Part shown: positions 1 through 10,645 of the stretch, in pieces | Layout of the letters: every line of letters starts with the position of its first letter | Position numbering within the stretch: position 1 is the stretch's first letter | From: Amyelois transitella | Lineage: Eukaryota; Arthropoda; Insecta; Lepidoptera; Pyralidae | Direction: 5' to 3' | Assembly: GCF_032362555.1 (NCBI RefSeq) | Contig: NC_083515.1 | Span: 7,537,001 to 7,601,000, forward strand | DNA length: 64,000 nucleotides | The notes under the pieces: model-generated | Database searches by the model: none | Told to the model about the DNA's origin: nothing | Seen by the model: only the letters and a program-made list of their open reading frames with translations | Translations under genes and position numbers: made by a program

Positions 1-259
1 ATTGAGGTCGAAATATTAGTAATTAAGGGTAAATAATATCACTTTTTGCCACTCTTGCGAAAGTAGTTTATAGTAGTAGTAGATAGGTAGGTAGTAGGAC
101 ATGATCAGTTCATTTCTATAAATTGGCATGTTTGAGTTTAGCCACAGATAAGTGGATATATCCTAATTAACTATCTATATCTTTACAATCAATAATTTTT
201 TAAAGTGGTTCTTGTTTTTACGGTTTATTATTATTTGTGATAGAAATAATTATTATTTG
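1..259. other. AT-rich flank with no gene seen
   Basis: Host DNA to the left of the LTR retrotransposon. It contains a short AGT/AGG-type simple repeat near 70-98 and otherwise nothing I can recognise. It is continuous with 12624 onward if the retrotransposon and one CACT copy are removed. Confidence 0.6.
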
Positions 260-263
260 CACT
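260..263. repeat. Target-site duplication CACT, left copy
   Basis: CACT directly precedes the 3' LTR here and recurs directly after the 5' LTR at 12620-12623. A 4-base duplication is usual for Ty3/gypsy integrases. The boundary is fixed by three agreeing signals: PPT next to the LTR, PBS next to the other LTR, and the repeat itself. Confidence 0.8.
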
Positions 264-552
264 AATTATGTGGGCTACAACCGGAGGTCCCAAAAAAAAG
301 CAAAGTTATTTGAAAAGATTTAATTTTAAAGTAAAAATTACATTTAGTTAATTATTTCTAAGACAATGACAATGATCGAAGTGTGAATCAAAAGTAACAT
401 GATTTCCGTATTTCCGATATTGCGAAGCCACCGTTGACGTCATAGCGAGTCACGCGCTGCACGTTATGCCGACGCTGCACCGCGGGCCGTGTGCAGTGTT
501 GTTTTAGGTCAACGCTGCATCGGCGATCTTCATAGATTAGCACCGCGTAACA
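264..552 (-). repeat. 3' LTR (left copy), 289 bp
   Basis: Direct repeat of 12331-12619 at an offset of 12067 bases; I saw no mismatch on reading. On the coding strand it starts TGTTACGCGG and ends CATAATT. The last codons and the stop of env (537-539) lie inside it. Confidence 0.95.
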
Positions 553-2354
553 CCTCCCGCCGAAGAACAGCCACCACCGATGATTTTCGTAGTAAATTGA
601 GGTGGGGGTTGGTTACATCTTGTCCTCTCGCTGGGTTCCGGGATGGTGTAAATCCTTTCAGGTTGATCTGGACAGCTTTGTGGATTGTCATCTGTAGTCC
701 CCTTAGAATTTAGCACGTATTTGCGATAGGCAACGTAGCTAACGAGTGCGCATGCACCGAACAATGATAGGTATAGCGGGATCGTAGTGTGATAGATTCC
801 GTAATCATTTGTAGCTTGTATAATATGTGGGGATTCTTGCATAATTTTTGTGTTGGTAGTATGTAAGTGTTCCAGATTTATTGAGTTAAGTTTCAGGGTT
901 GGAGCTGGAGTCTGAATGTTCGTTTCTTTATGGGGTAGATCCATGATTTTGAGCACGTGGCCTTTCAAACGATCTTTCTTGTTAGTAATATGTAGTTGAG
1001 ATGTTTCTATATAGCAATTCTGTGGTATAGTTAGTAGATAGCTGCCGTTAACTTCTTTGTAAAGGTCTTGTCCGCAGGATAGGTGAATCTTCGTAGGAGA
1101 TGGGAAGTTTATGGTGTAATATCTGTCATCAAGTTCCTCGTAAGCTATTTGGTCCAAAGTGATCGCGATGGGCTGGCATGTTGGATTCTTTTTCTGTGTG
1201 GTGATAAGTTCAGGTATGCAGCTCTGTGATGGGCGGTTCTGCAAACTTCGTTTTTCCTCGCATATAAACCATTTACTAGACTTCGGGCATTCAGCCTCTA
1301 TGTTCTTGAAATCTTTCTGGAAGATGGCTAGGAAAGGAGAAGGCGGTATAAGGACTTCATGAAATCTGTTAGGTATGATAGATAACTTGTATAAGTCATA
1401 TATAGGAAGCTGGAAAATTGGGAATTTATATACTATTACTATATTATTTCCTACGTAATATGAACCTAATCTAACTAACTCATAATATTCTCTGATGTCT
1501 AAATCAATTATTCTATCTCGGCCATATATAGCTGTCAGTTTGTGTAATATATTCCGTATTTCATCTAAACTAATAGCTGAATGGTGCATAGTAGAGGTTC
1601 TTATGAATGCTAAGATGTTTTGTAAACGAGTTAATTCTTGTGAGATAGAATCTACGTTATCGCTAAGAATGATAAGCATCTGAGCTAGATGTGCATATTT
1701 TATTAAATCATAATCCCTACTTGCATCACTTTCGTTAATTCTATTAATTAAGTCCGCCATTTTGTTCTGGTTCTTTACTATATCATTGATAATTTTGGAA
1801 TATTGGGAAGTGAGATCTTTTGTTAAACTAACATGTTGATTAAATTCGGTAGCAAGCCTATGTTCGTCTTCTTCGAGAGCTTTTATTGCGTGATTATAAT
1901 GTAGCGCATCGGTGTAATCAAGGTTACCTGTAATGCTTTTTACGACACTGCCGAGACCATCTATGAGACCTCTCTTTACACGACCCGTCTCAAAAGATTT
2001 AAGTTGCTCAGACACGTTTTTAAGTTTATTTTTAAGATAGTCTATATGAGGCTGGAATAATAAATTAGTTTTATTGTGAAGATCGGGGCTGCTAGTTAAT
2101 AACTGGTCATTTACGGAGTTAATTTTATCTTGTAAAAGGTCCAAGTTAACATTCTGAATGAAGGAGTGATGATGGGATATGATTTTAGCCTCGCCTAGTT
2201 TGAAAGGTAAGATGCCGGGTCCATTGTCTAGGCTCTCAAGTCTTATCTCTTGAGGTAGAGCCATGGGCAGGACCAGGTGAAGGATCAGGGGCGTCCTGTA
2301 ACAATCGGGCGGTTTTAGGAACCCTTTTAAGTCTAGATTTTGCGATGGGACCAC
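537..2354 (-). CDS. env: Env-like glycoprotein of the errantivirus, 605 aa
   Basis: Open reading frame in the third position of the element. A hydrophobic stretch near residues 21-34 may be a signal peptide. At 125-128 stands RVKR, a furin-type cleavage site, followed by a glycine-rich hydrophobic start (GLIDGLGSVV) resembling the fusion peptide of insect errantivirus Env and the related baculovirus F proteins. Heptad-like helical sequence follows (about 140-245), then a cysteine-bearing ectodomain, a membrane segment at about 525-543 and a cytoplasmic tail of about 60 residues. The start overlaps the end of pol by 119 bases, as expected if env is made from a spliced RNA. The last few codons run into the 3' LTR. 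The frame is unbroken. The annotated ATG is the first in the frame; the mature start is not certain. Confidence 0.88.
   Translation of the reverse strand: MVPSQNLDLKGFLKPPDCYRTPLILHLVLPMALPQEIRLESLDNGPGILPFKLGEAKIISHHHSFIQNVNLDLLQDKINSVNDQLLTSSPDLHNKTNLLFQPHIDYLKNKLKNVSEQLKSFETGRVKRGLIDGLGSVVKSITGNLDYTDALHYNHAIKALEEDEHRLATEFNQHVSLTKDLTSQYSKIINDIVKNQNKMADLINRINESDASRDYDLIKYAHLAQMLIILSDNVDSISQELTRLQNILAFIRTSTMHHSAISLDEIRNILHKLTAIYGRDRIIDLDIREYYELVRLGSYYVGNNIVIVYKFPIFQLPIYDLYKLSIIPNRFHEVLIPPSPFLAIFQKDFKNIEAECPKSSKWFICEEKRSLQNRPSQSCIPELITTQKKNPTCQPIAITLDQIAYEELDDRYYTINFPSPTKIHLSCGQDLYKEVNGSYLLTIPQNCYIETSQLHITNKKDRLKGHVLKIMDLPHKETNIQTPAPTLKLNSINLEHLHTTNTKIMQESPHIIQATNDYGIYHTTIPLYLSLFGACALVSYVAYRKYVLNSKGTTDDNPQSCPDQPERIYTIPEPSERTRCNQPPPQFTTKIIGGGCSSAGGVTRC
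553..561 (-). promoter_or_regulatory. Polypurine tract of the retrotransposon
   Basis: On the minus strand GGCGGGAGG stands directly before the 3' LTR, the position of the plus-strand primer in LTR retroelements. It is embedded in the env reading frame. Confidence 0.7.
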
Positions 2355-3580
2355 GTTTCTTCCTCGTATAAATATGAATAGGAAGATCCGCCATGACGAT
2401 ATCGTGAGTGTAACGGGGAGCTACTTTTTGCCTAGAAGCAAATGGATTTTTTATGAAAATCTGTTGCTCGGGCGAGTGATAGACTTCCGGCTCACGATTA
2501 CGATTATGGTTATCCGTAAGCTCTTTGCGGGTTTCGTTACATAACTCGTGAATCGTTTTATATGCTTTGGTCATTTTATCTTTATGATTAGTCGCATATT
2601 GTTGCATTAAATGTGCGGATAAATCTAGATCAAAAGGATCGCGTGGGTCGAAATGTCCAGTGATAATTTCTATAGGTTTACACTTCGTGAAACTGTGAAT
2701 ACTACTGTTATAAGCCAAAAGGGCATAAGGCATGAGATTGATTACTGATTCTCCTTTTTGACTGAGCTTGAGAATACGAAGATGTTCTAAAATCGTGGCG
2801 TGAAATTTTTCAACAATACCATTTTCATTAGGGGTATTCGGTGCCACCCTATGATGCTGGATTTTATGTAATCTTATAAACTCAGAGAAAAGTTGATTTG
2901 TGAATTCCGGCCCGTTATCGGTAACTATAGTAATTGGTATTCCGTGGTGAGTGCAAAATATGAGCAAAGCTTGTACAACACTTATTGCAGTTCCATCCCT
3001 TAAGTGATATGCCTGAGCGTATTTAGAGAAGGAATCAACTATGGACAAAAACTTTTCACTCTGAATAGTTAGTAAATCGAGATGCACTGTCTCAAATGGT
3101 TTGCTAGAAGGTGGAACTAATTTAAATTGTTGTTTGATAGGGTTGCGATCGTACTTTGCTTGACCGCAAATAGTGCACTCGTTTATAAATTTTGTTATTT
3201 GTTCACGCATTTTCGGCCAGTAATACTTATGGGATAGAGCTAAGTAAGTCTCATTAATACCCCTATGATTAGTTTTACCGTCATGATATTTGTTAATGAT
3301 TTCCTGCTGCCTTAGATATTCTCGTACATTGTCCAGTTCCTTTTTTGTTAGTACTAAGTTCATTGATGAGTTTTTAAAGTGCTTTTGAATGATAGGGATT
3401 ATGCTGTACATACCTAATGTTGGGTTAATTAATAAGCCTGTCTTAATTTTTGGATGAACGTATTCTTTAATGGCATTAACAACATCCTCTTCTAAAGTAG
3501 ATTCTGACACTTGTATAGTGATACGGGTGTGAGTATCAAAAGGTTTAGTAACGATCGTTCTGCCTTTGATCGTTGTCACC
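2236..3580 (-). pseudogene. pol: Pol 3' part: integrase, cut off from RT by the LINE
   Basis: Carries the integrase zinc-binding HHCC motif (HRGI...HKYYW...CTICGQ) at about 104-140 and the catalytic DDE triad (HLDLL, VTDNG, then E in NGIVEK). The C-terminal tail overlaps the start of env. The frame begins abruptly at the LINE 5' junction near 3580, so it is the downstream half of pol and not a gene of its own; the GTG at 3579 is not a genuine start. If one TCACC copy is taken as the target duplication, the two pol halves are one base out of frame with each other, so either there is a second lesion or the junction has no duplication. Confidence 0.9.
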
Positions 3581-3700
3581 GATCAGTTACCGTTGAACGT
3601 TGCTCTAAGCCGCACGCTACTCGAGTTAATTCGTTTAATCAGTGGTCATCAACATTTTATTTTCCCGATTCATAATAATTCACGTCCTTAAATAATAAAA

Positions 3701-4612
3701 ATGAATACGTGTGCTAGATGTAGCTCAGAATTTAATGATGGAGTGCAGTGCTCATCATGCAAAAAATTGTTTGACTTTGCCTGTGCTAATATCACAGAAG
3801 CCGGTTATAGAAAGCTTGGTGCTGATAGAAGAGCCGCGTGGAAGTGTTCGTCATGCAGATCTGGAACCGAGGATCCTGTTTCCCTAGATAAAATTTTTAG
3901 TGAAATCCTGGGAATGAAGCGACAACTACAGAGCCTTCCTACACTGGTCGAAGATGTTAAGGCCATTAAATCTGAGATGCAGGAGCTCCGTGCTGCATGT
4001 GAATTCAATAATGATAAACTGGATGAATGTGCAAATAGAATAGATGCTGTGGAGTCTAAATTTGCAGAATTCGATAATCTTAAGGAAGCCCTGAAATCTA
4101 CTCAAGACGAGCTTATGAAGTGCAAACTTAGCTTGGCTGCTAAGGAGCAGTGGGCCCGTCTAAACAACGCTGAGATTAAAGGGGTGCCTACTAAAAAGGA
4201 TGAAAATCTGTTTTCGATTGTCGAATCTATTTGTAAACATATAAAATGTCAGTTTGCTAAAACATGTATAAACTACATTGCCAGGGTTCCTACGCATAAT
4301 TCCAAGGAAAAGTCTATTATAGTGAATTTCGCTAATCGCTATGTAAAGGAGGACTTTGTTGCTGCTGCGCGGTCTGTCAAAAACATCGTAGCAAGTGATA
4401 TCGGCTACCGGGATGACGTACAGCGCATATATGTAAACGATCACCTTACGGCTGATATGAAGAATTTACTCACTAAAACTAAAACTACTCTTAAGGAAAG
4501 ACTGGGCTACCGTTATGTGTGGGTGAAGTATGGGAAAATACATGTTAGGCAAAATGACACTTCAAAGATTCTCATCATCAATAGCGACAGTGATTTAAAC
4601 AAACTTTCTTAA
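3701..4612 (+). CDS. LINE ORF1 protein with PHD-like zinc finger, 303 aa
   Basis: Starts CARCSSEF with paired cysteines (CARC, CSSC, then WKCSSC) over the first 55 residues, the spacing of a PHD-type zinc finger as found in ORF1 of CR1-type LINEs. A long helical, charged region (about 65-150) looks like a coiled coil for self-association. The C-terminal half (from EQWARLNNAEIKGVP) resembles the RNA-binding part of transposon L1-like ORF1 proteins. Its expected role is to coat the LINE RNA. It lies 120 bases into the element; ORF2 follows after 441 bases. Confidence 0.85.
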   Translation: MNTCARCSSEFNDGVQCSSCKKLFDFACANITEAGYRKLGADRRAAWKCSSCRSGTEDPVSLDKIFSEILGMKRQLQSLPTLVEDVKAIKSEMQELRAACEFNNDKLDECANRIDAVESKFAEFDNLKEALKSTQDELMKCKLSLAAKEQWARLNNAEIKGVPTKKDENLFSIVESICKHIKCQFAKTCINYIARVPTHNSKEKSIIVNFANRYVKEDFVAAARSVKNIVASDIGYRDDVQRIYVNDHLTADMKNLLTKTKTTLKERLGYRYVWVKYGKIHVRQNDTSKILIINSDSDLNKLS

Positions 4613-5053
4613 CTTGGTTCATAATAATGTGTAGTTTAAAATTATATTTATGTTCTGCATTTCAATTGTTCGGAAGTATTTTATGGCTTTATATTTCTTT
4701 CTTGCATTTAAAAATCCGTATCAGTTTGTTCACCCGTCTATTGTTAAAAACATATTTCTTAAAAACTTACTTCTTGAACATGTTTAGCGCCTCTGACTTG
4801 CAGTCCGTGCCTACGCTGGCCTTTTGTTCTCGTCCGGGTGGCTTTTGTTCGACTTATCGCTCTGTTATGCTTGTGGTTGATATTATTAAATCTATACTCA
4901 TCCTTTTCTTACACATGTTTATTGCGTATGCATATTCTCAAGTTAGTCACGATCTATTCATAAACGCTTTTTGTCCGATACTTATTATTTTAACTACCGT
5001 ACTTTCTGATACAATTACCTTAGTTTTTATTACGATAATAATTTATTTCTATT

Positions 5054-7978
5054 TTGTCTCATACAACATTCTTAGTTACAGTGAATAAATTAAATTTAAG
5101 CATTTATTACCAAAACACTAGAGGGCTGCGTACCAAGACTGATACATTTAAGCGGAATTTGTGTATGTCTAATTACGATGTAGTGTTTTTAACCGAGACT
5201 TGGCTATTGGATGGGATTGCGGACAGTGAGATTTTTGATGATCGGTATGTAGTCTGGCGCCGCGACCGTGACTATACTTTAACAGAACAGAAATACGGCG
5301 GTGGAGTACTCATTGCTGCGCGGCGGGAACTTGCTGTTACTTCGCAACCAACATTCCACTCTAGCGCGGAGGATTTATGGGTGACCTTGACTCTTAAACA
5401 AGGTAAAAAAAATCCGATTAAAATTAATTTTTGTGTTTTATATTTATGTACCCAAAAATTGGGCAATTCCTTTTCCCAACAGTTATCTAACTTTTTTAAC
5501 AGCCTGGATGATGTATTCATGCATAATCCTTTAGATAAATATCTCATTATCGGTGACTTCAATTTAAGTAAAATTGTGTGGAACTTGAATAGTGACTTAA
5601 GTTATAGCCCATCTAACATAAATAGTGGTGATGAATACTTGCTTACCGACCAACTTAAGTTGCACGGATTGTCTCAATTCAATGGTATACTGAATAGTCA
5701 GGGTAGAATACTGGACCTGGTCATCTCTAATGAGACTGTCAATGTTCAAAAAAATCCAGATTCTTTGGTGCCAATAGACCCATTGCATGATTCTTTAGTT
5801 ATTTCCGCTAATTTTAATACTGACGCTTTTCTCAAGCCAGCCTCATTTACTAAACGACTTTTTTATAAGAGTGACTACAAACAAATAAATTCAGAAATTT
5901 CTAAAATGAATTGGAAACAGGAATTTTCGGGTAGGACTGTGGAGGAGGCCACTGACTATTTCTATAATTTTATTAATACCCTCATTCACAAATATGTTCC
6001 AACAGTGCAACCCACTAGTAATTCGTTCCCTGCTTGGTATTCTAAGGCTCTCATTAAAGTTATTAAGGAAAAAAACAAATATTTAAAACAATACAATATT
6101 TATGAAAACTTGTCGGACTATGAAACTTTTAAATTGTTACGAGATAGATGTAAGCGTCTTGAAAAAACTTGCCACCAGAATTACCTTGATAAAGTTGAAA
6201 GTTCTATTGTTAAGAATCCTAAATGTTTTTGGACCTATATTAAAGAAAAAAATAATTCAAAATCCAGTAGTATTCCGAGCAACGTCTCATACAATAACGT
6301 ACAATATAAAACTGGCAGTGAGATTTGTGACGCGTTTTCCACATATTTTTACTCTAATTTTTCACAACCGATTGCATCGACCTCTCTCCCCAGTCCTATG
6401 TCCGATTCCTTTTCTGATATACCCACTTCTTTTGTTTCTAATGTTGAAGTTTGTACTGATGATGTCAAAAAACACTTACTGTCACTTGATACGTCAAAGT
6501 CAGCGGGCCCGGATAAACTACCAGCTTGTTTTTTAATAGCTACAGCCGATACTATATCCGTACCTATTGCCATGTTATTTAGGATGTCATTAAGCAAGGG
6601 TTTCGTTCCCAGCATGTGGAAGTCGGCGTTTGTTACTCCTGTCCATAAGAAGGGATCCAAAGCGGATGTCACAAACTATAGGCCAATTTCCAAGTTGTGT
6701 TTAATCGCTAAGATTTTTGAACGTATAATTTATAATCAACTATATCCTATTTTAAAGAATTCCTTTGGTCCCTTTCAGCATGGCTTCCTCAGTGGACGGT
6801 CGACTGTCTCTAACCTCGTACTCTTTAATGACTTTCTAACGGATTCCATGGAAACTAATCAGCAGGTTGATGTTATATACACTGATTACTCGAAATGCTT
6901 TGATCGAATTGATCACAGAATCCTGTTGATCAAGTTGGCGGCAGTTGGTATCGGTGGAGATCTCTTAAGATGGTTTACATCTTATATAGATCATAGGTGT
7001 CAGGCGGTTGTTGTAAAAAATTATATCTCGAGTTGGGTTCATATTCCCAGCGGTGTTCCTCAAGGCTCACTATTAGGGCCTCTTCTCTTTAATATCATGA
7101 TTAATGACATTTATAAATGCTTACATTCTTCTAAACTGCTTTGCTTTGCTGACGATATGAAGGTCTTTTCTACTATATCATCGCAATCTGACGCAGCTGC
7201 TCTTCAAGCTGATATTGCGCGGCTTGAAGAGTATTGCTCTCAAAACGACCTTGACCTAAATCCCTCCAAATGTTGTGTCATTACCTATACCAGAAAAAAA
7301 CATATTATCCCAACCACATACTATCTTAAGCAAATGCCATTGCAGCGTTCGTCGTCAGTTCGTGACTTGGGAGTCGAGCACGACACTAAATTAATATTTG
7401 ACACCCATGTAAATAAAATAATTTCGAAGGCTCTTAGATCTCTTGGATTCGTCCTAAGGTGCTCTTCAACGTTTAAATGCATCAAAACTATAAAAATATT
7501 ATATTGTACATATGTTCGAACTCACCTTGAATACGCTTCACAAGTATGGAATCCCTTGTATAATATCTATATAGATCGCCTAGAAAATATACAGCGTAAG
7601 TTTGTCAAATATTTATGTTACCGCATGAGACTGAAATTCAGCTCTGATAATTATTTAACCTTATGCAAACAACAACATCTAGTTCCTCTAAAAATACGTC
7701 GTGATGTCGCAGACATAGTTTATTTGTTAAAAATTGCTAGTGGTTCAGTGGATTCCCCTGAACTCCTATCTAAATTAAAAATCGTCGCTCCCTCTAGGAA
7801 TCTTCGATATACGCCTCTTATATCTGTACCGGTTGTATCAACTAAGTATCGGAAGAACTCTTTTATGTTGCGTGTTGGCCAAAATTTTAATAATATCTGT
7901 AGAATTGTGGATTTGGACTTATTTGCCACAGGCATAGCAAAAGCGAGACGTCTACTTTACGATCACTTTCTTCAGTGA
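5054..7978 (+). CDS. LINE ORF2: endonuclease-reverse transcriptase, 974 aa
   Basis: The N-terminal APE-type endonuclease shows ETW at about residue 48, GDFN near 166 and a late histidine in LHDSLVI. The reverse transcriptase occupies about 480-760, with the motif NYRPIS, the block containing TDYSKCFDRIDH (about 606), GVPQGSLLGPLLF, and the catalytic FADD near 697. The C-terminal region carries an EYASQVW motif common in Jockey/CR1-group proteins. FADD replaces the more usual YADD and is normal for this group. The frame is uninterrupted, so the protein may be active. The ATG used is the first in frame. Confidence 0.93.
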   Translation: MSHTTFLVTVNKLNLSIYYQNTRGLRTKTDTFKRNLCMSNYDVVFLTETWLLDGIADSEIFDDRYVVWRRDRDYTLTEQKYGGGVLIAARRELAVTSQPTFHSSAEDLWVTLTLKQGKKNPIKINFCVLYLCTQKLGNSFSQQLSNFFNSLDDVFMHNPLDKYLIIGDFNLSKIVWNLNSDLSYSPSNINSGDEYLLTDQLKLHGLSQFNGILNSQGRILDLVISNETVNVQKNPDSLVPIDPLHDSLVISANFNTDAFLKPASFTKRLFYKSDYKQINSEISKMNWKQEFSGRTVEEATDYFYNFINTLIHKYVPTVQPTSNSFPAWYSKALIKVIKEKNKYLKQYNIYENLSDYETFKLLRDRCKRLEKTCHQNYLDKVESSIVKNPKCFWTYIKEKNNSKSSSIPSNVSYNNVQYKTGSEICDAFSTYFYSNFSQPIASTSLPSPMSDSFSDIPTSFVSNVEVCTDDVKKHLLSLDTSKSAGPDKLPACFLIATADTISVPIAMLFRMSLSKGFVPSMWKSAFVTPVHKKGSKADVTNYRPISKLCLIAKIFERIIYNQLYPILKNSFGPFQHGFLSGRSTVSNLVLFNDFLTDSMETNQQVDVIYTDYSKCFDRIDHRILLIKLAAVGIGGDLLRWFTSYIDHRCQAVVVKNYISSWVHIPSGVPQGSLLGPLLFNIMINDIYKCLHSSKLLCFADDMKVFSTISSQSDAAALQADIARLEEYCSQNDLDLNPSKCCVITYTRKKHIIPTTYYLKQMPLQRSSSVRDLGVEHDTKLIFDTHVNKIISKALRSLGFVLRCSSTFKCIKTIKILYCTYVRTHLEYASQVWNPLYNIYIDRLENIQRKFVKYLCYRMRLKFSSDNYLTLCKQQHLVPLKIRRDVADIVYLLKIASGSVDSPELLSKLKIVAPSRNLRYTPLISVPVVSTKYRKNSFMLRVGQNFNNICRIVDLDLFATGIAKARRLLYDHFLQ

Positions 7979-8294
7979 CAACAAAATTTTCCTTTTATTT
8001 TGTATCTCATAGATAGGAATCTAATTTAGTTTAATTATATTGTATACTGCATCTTGCACGTGAATCGTAGAACATATCTTGTAAAAACTTTTACTTTAAG
8101 TTTCTATTATTTTTTTTTTTTGAACTCTAAGTTTGTGTTGTCAGTGTTCAACTTTTTCTATTTATCTTGTTTCTTATTTGTGAGGACCTTTAATTGGCTC
8201 CTTTGCTAACTAGCTTTATTTCTACTAAGTACTATATTATGTTTGTAGCTGTTGGTCTTCCTATTAAAAATAAAATAAAATAAAAAATAAAATA

Positions 8295-10645
8295 TCACCT
8301 ACTATGTTGAAAATTATTTGTTTTGTGAATTTGTTCAAAGGGTCATCAGAAATCGGGACTTCTAGAATGGGATTTTCGTTATCTGTGTGAGCTGTAGCGG
8401 TACCAGAGTTATCGATAGGTTCATTAGCTGTGATAGTTCTAGATTCGTCAAGTGAAGGTGTTTTTTCTGATGGGTTAGCTACGATGGACAAAAGCTCCTC
8501 ATTATTGAGTTCCAATCGCGATAATGCATCTGCATTAGTATTGGATTTACCCTGTTTGTACTCTATGGTAAAATCGTACTCACTCAGCTTTAACCGCCAT
8601 CTCGTTAATCTGGAGTTAGGCTCCTTCAAGTTCATGATCCATTGAAGGGGCTTATGGTCCGTGATAATTTTAAATTTCCTTCCGAACAAATACGGCCGGA
8701 AATATTTGGTGGCCCATACGATGGCTAAAAGCTCCTTCTCAATGGTGCTGTAATTTAATTCGCTAGAATTAAGGGTACGTGAAGCGTATGCTATAGGTTT
8801 GTCAGAACCTATTGGACCTTGAGATAAAACAGCTCCGATTGCCACATTAGAAGCGTCTGTTGTTAAAATGAAATCTTTATTAAAATCCGGATATTGTAAG
8901 ATGGGATCGTTAGTAAGGAGTTTTTTACAATGTTCAAAGCAGTTTATGTATTTTTGATCTAACGTTATTTTACTACCCTTCTTTAAGCATTGTGTTAGAG
9001 GTTTGGTTAGTTTAGCGAAATCGGGGATAAATTTCCTGTAATATCCGATCAGGCCGAGAAAACGTTTGATTTCTGTAGGTGTTTTAGGAATAGGATAGTT
9101 TTCTATTGCCTTGATTTTGTCTGGGTTTGGCTTAACCCCTTCATTACATATAATATGACCTAGAAAGCTGGTTTCTAACTTTAAAAATTCGGACTTATCC
9201 ATTTGAATTTTAAAGTTAGATTCCCTCAGTCTTTTGAATACCTTTTCTAGGTTTACTATATGCTCCTGCAGGGACGTGCTAAATACTACGATATCGTCCA
9301 AATAGACAAGACAGATGTTGTTAAGGTCTCTAAGGATATTATCCATAGCTCTTTGGAATGTGGATGGAGAATTCTTAAGACCCATGGGCATACGAAGAAA
9401 TTCGTAATGGCCGCTTTCCACATTAAATGCTGTTTTGTGGATATCGTCAGGGTGCATCTCCACTTGGTAGAATCCACTAGCCAAATCCAGGGTGCTAAAA
9501 TACTGACATTTACCAAGTTTGTCAAGTACGTCTGTTATATTCGGTATGGGGTATTTGTCGTCAATCGTTTTCTCGTTAACCTTGCGGAAGTCCACAACAA
9601 GACGCCATTTAACCTTGCCGGAGGCATCTGCCTTTTTGGGTACAATCCAAATAGGAGAGCTCCAAGCAGAGTCAGAAGGTCGTATAATGTTTTGCTCAAG
9701 CATCTTATTAATTTGGTCTCTGACCTCTTGTCTGTGGACGTAAGGATATCTGTAGGTTTTAGTATGTACTGGAATTTCATCAGTTGTTCGGATGCGATGT
9801 TTGACTTTATTGTTAAATGTTAATGTCTCTCCCTCAATATAAAATACGTCCGCGTACTTTGCGCAAAGATTTCGTAAATTAGCGAGTTCCTCTGGATTTA
9901 AATGATCCGTGCGGAGACGAGATAGTACGGCGTTAACTCGATCAGACGGAATCTCTATACCTTCACTTTCAATACAAAATAGTTCAGCTTCTACTGGACG
10001 ATCCATTGAGAAAATAACGTCATTTGATGTAGGGTTAGTAACCTGTACCCAACCACGGTTACTTTTTACGGTAGTAAAGCAATTGGATACTAGGCAATTG
10101 CAAATAATTTGATCATTTATTAGCACTTCCCCATCTAGCGTATTAATAGGTACTCGGATCAACTTCGAAGAGTTAGCGGATATGATATCCTCGTATAGGT
10201 TAACATTACGAGAATCATACATCTCAATCGGTAACTGGGCATGCGGGGTTATTAACAATTTACGGTTAAGATCAATCTTACTAGCCCACTTCTCAAGTAA
10301 ATCAAAACCTAGGAGTCCATCGAAGTAGTTGTGGAATTTATACACAAATAGATTTATATTACTATTTTCATTAAATTCAGAAAAACAAGGTAAAGTAATT
10401 GAATAATCATTCTTAGTAGTGCCGTGAACATTCGTTACTTCGAAGGGCTCGTAGTTTAGTGGTATATGATTATAAAATCTGCTAACTGCTTCCGGACTTA
10501 TAAAAGACTGATTCGCCCCGGTGTCGATTAGAAACTTAAGTGGGGGATTTTTAATTTGTATGTATCCGAGTTGTCGCTGTATATGAAAATTTAATTCTAT
10601 TTTGGTTTTTCTGATTTCGAAACCTTTTGAAAATTTTCGGCTTGC
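8295..10645 (-). pseudogene. pol: Pol 5' part: protease, RT and RNase H, truncated by the LINE
   Basis: The pol frame opens at 10645 inside the end of gag and runs to the LINE junction at 8295. Protease: LIDTGANQSFI active-site motif at about 10500-10535. Reverse transcriptase: WRLVVDFRKVN, FSTLDLASGFYQ, and the catalytic YLDDIVVFS near 9290. RNase H: TTDASNVAIGAVLSQG, ending in ITDHKPLQW and NADALSRL. The order PR-RT-RH-IN is that of Ty3/gypsy. Pol is in the -1 frame relative to gag. The frame is broken only by the LINE insertion, which adds some 10 alien codons before a stop at 8264. Confidence 0.92.

Larger units (their letters stand above)
3581..8294 (+). mobile_element. Full-length CR1/Jockey-group LINE nested in errantivirus pol
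   Basis: Non-LTR retrotransposon of about 4.7 kb on the plus strand, opposite to its host element. It has a short 5' UTR, ORF1 with a PHD-like zinc finger (3701-4612), ORF2 with endonuclease and reverse transcriptase (5054-7978), a 3' UTR of about 310 bases and a tail of AAAATA-type repeats (about 8264-8294). Both ORFs are open and the 5' end seems complete, so the copy is young. TCACC occurs at both ends (3576-3580 and 8295-8299) and may be a 5-base target duplication. The clade is judged from ORF architecture only: a PHD-like ORF1 suits CR1-type elements, but Jockey relatives are possible. Confidence 0.9.

Noticed and set aside
1159-1683. Plus-strand ORFs opposite env
   Set aside because: Antisense shadows within an intact retroviral-type env frame; no recognisable domain.
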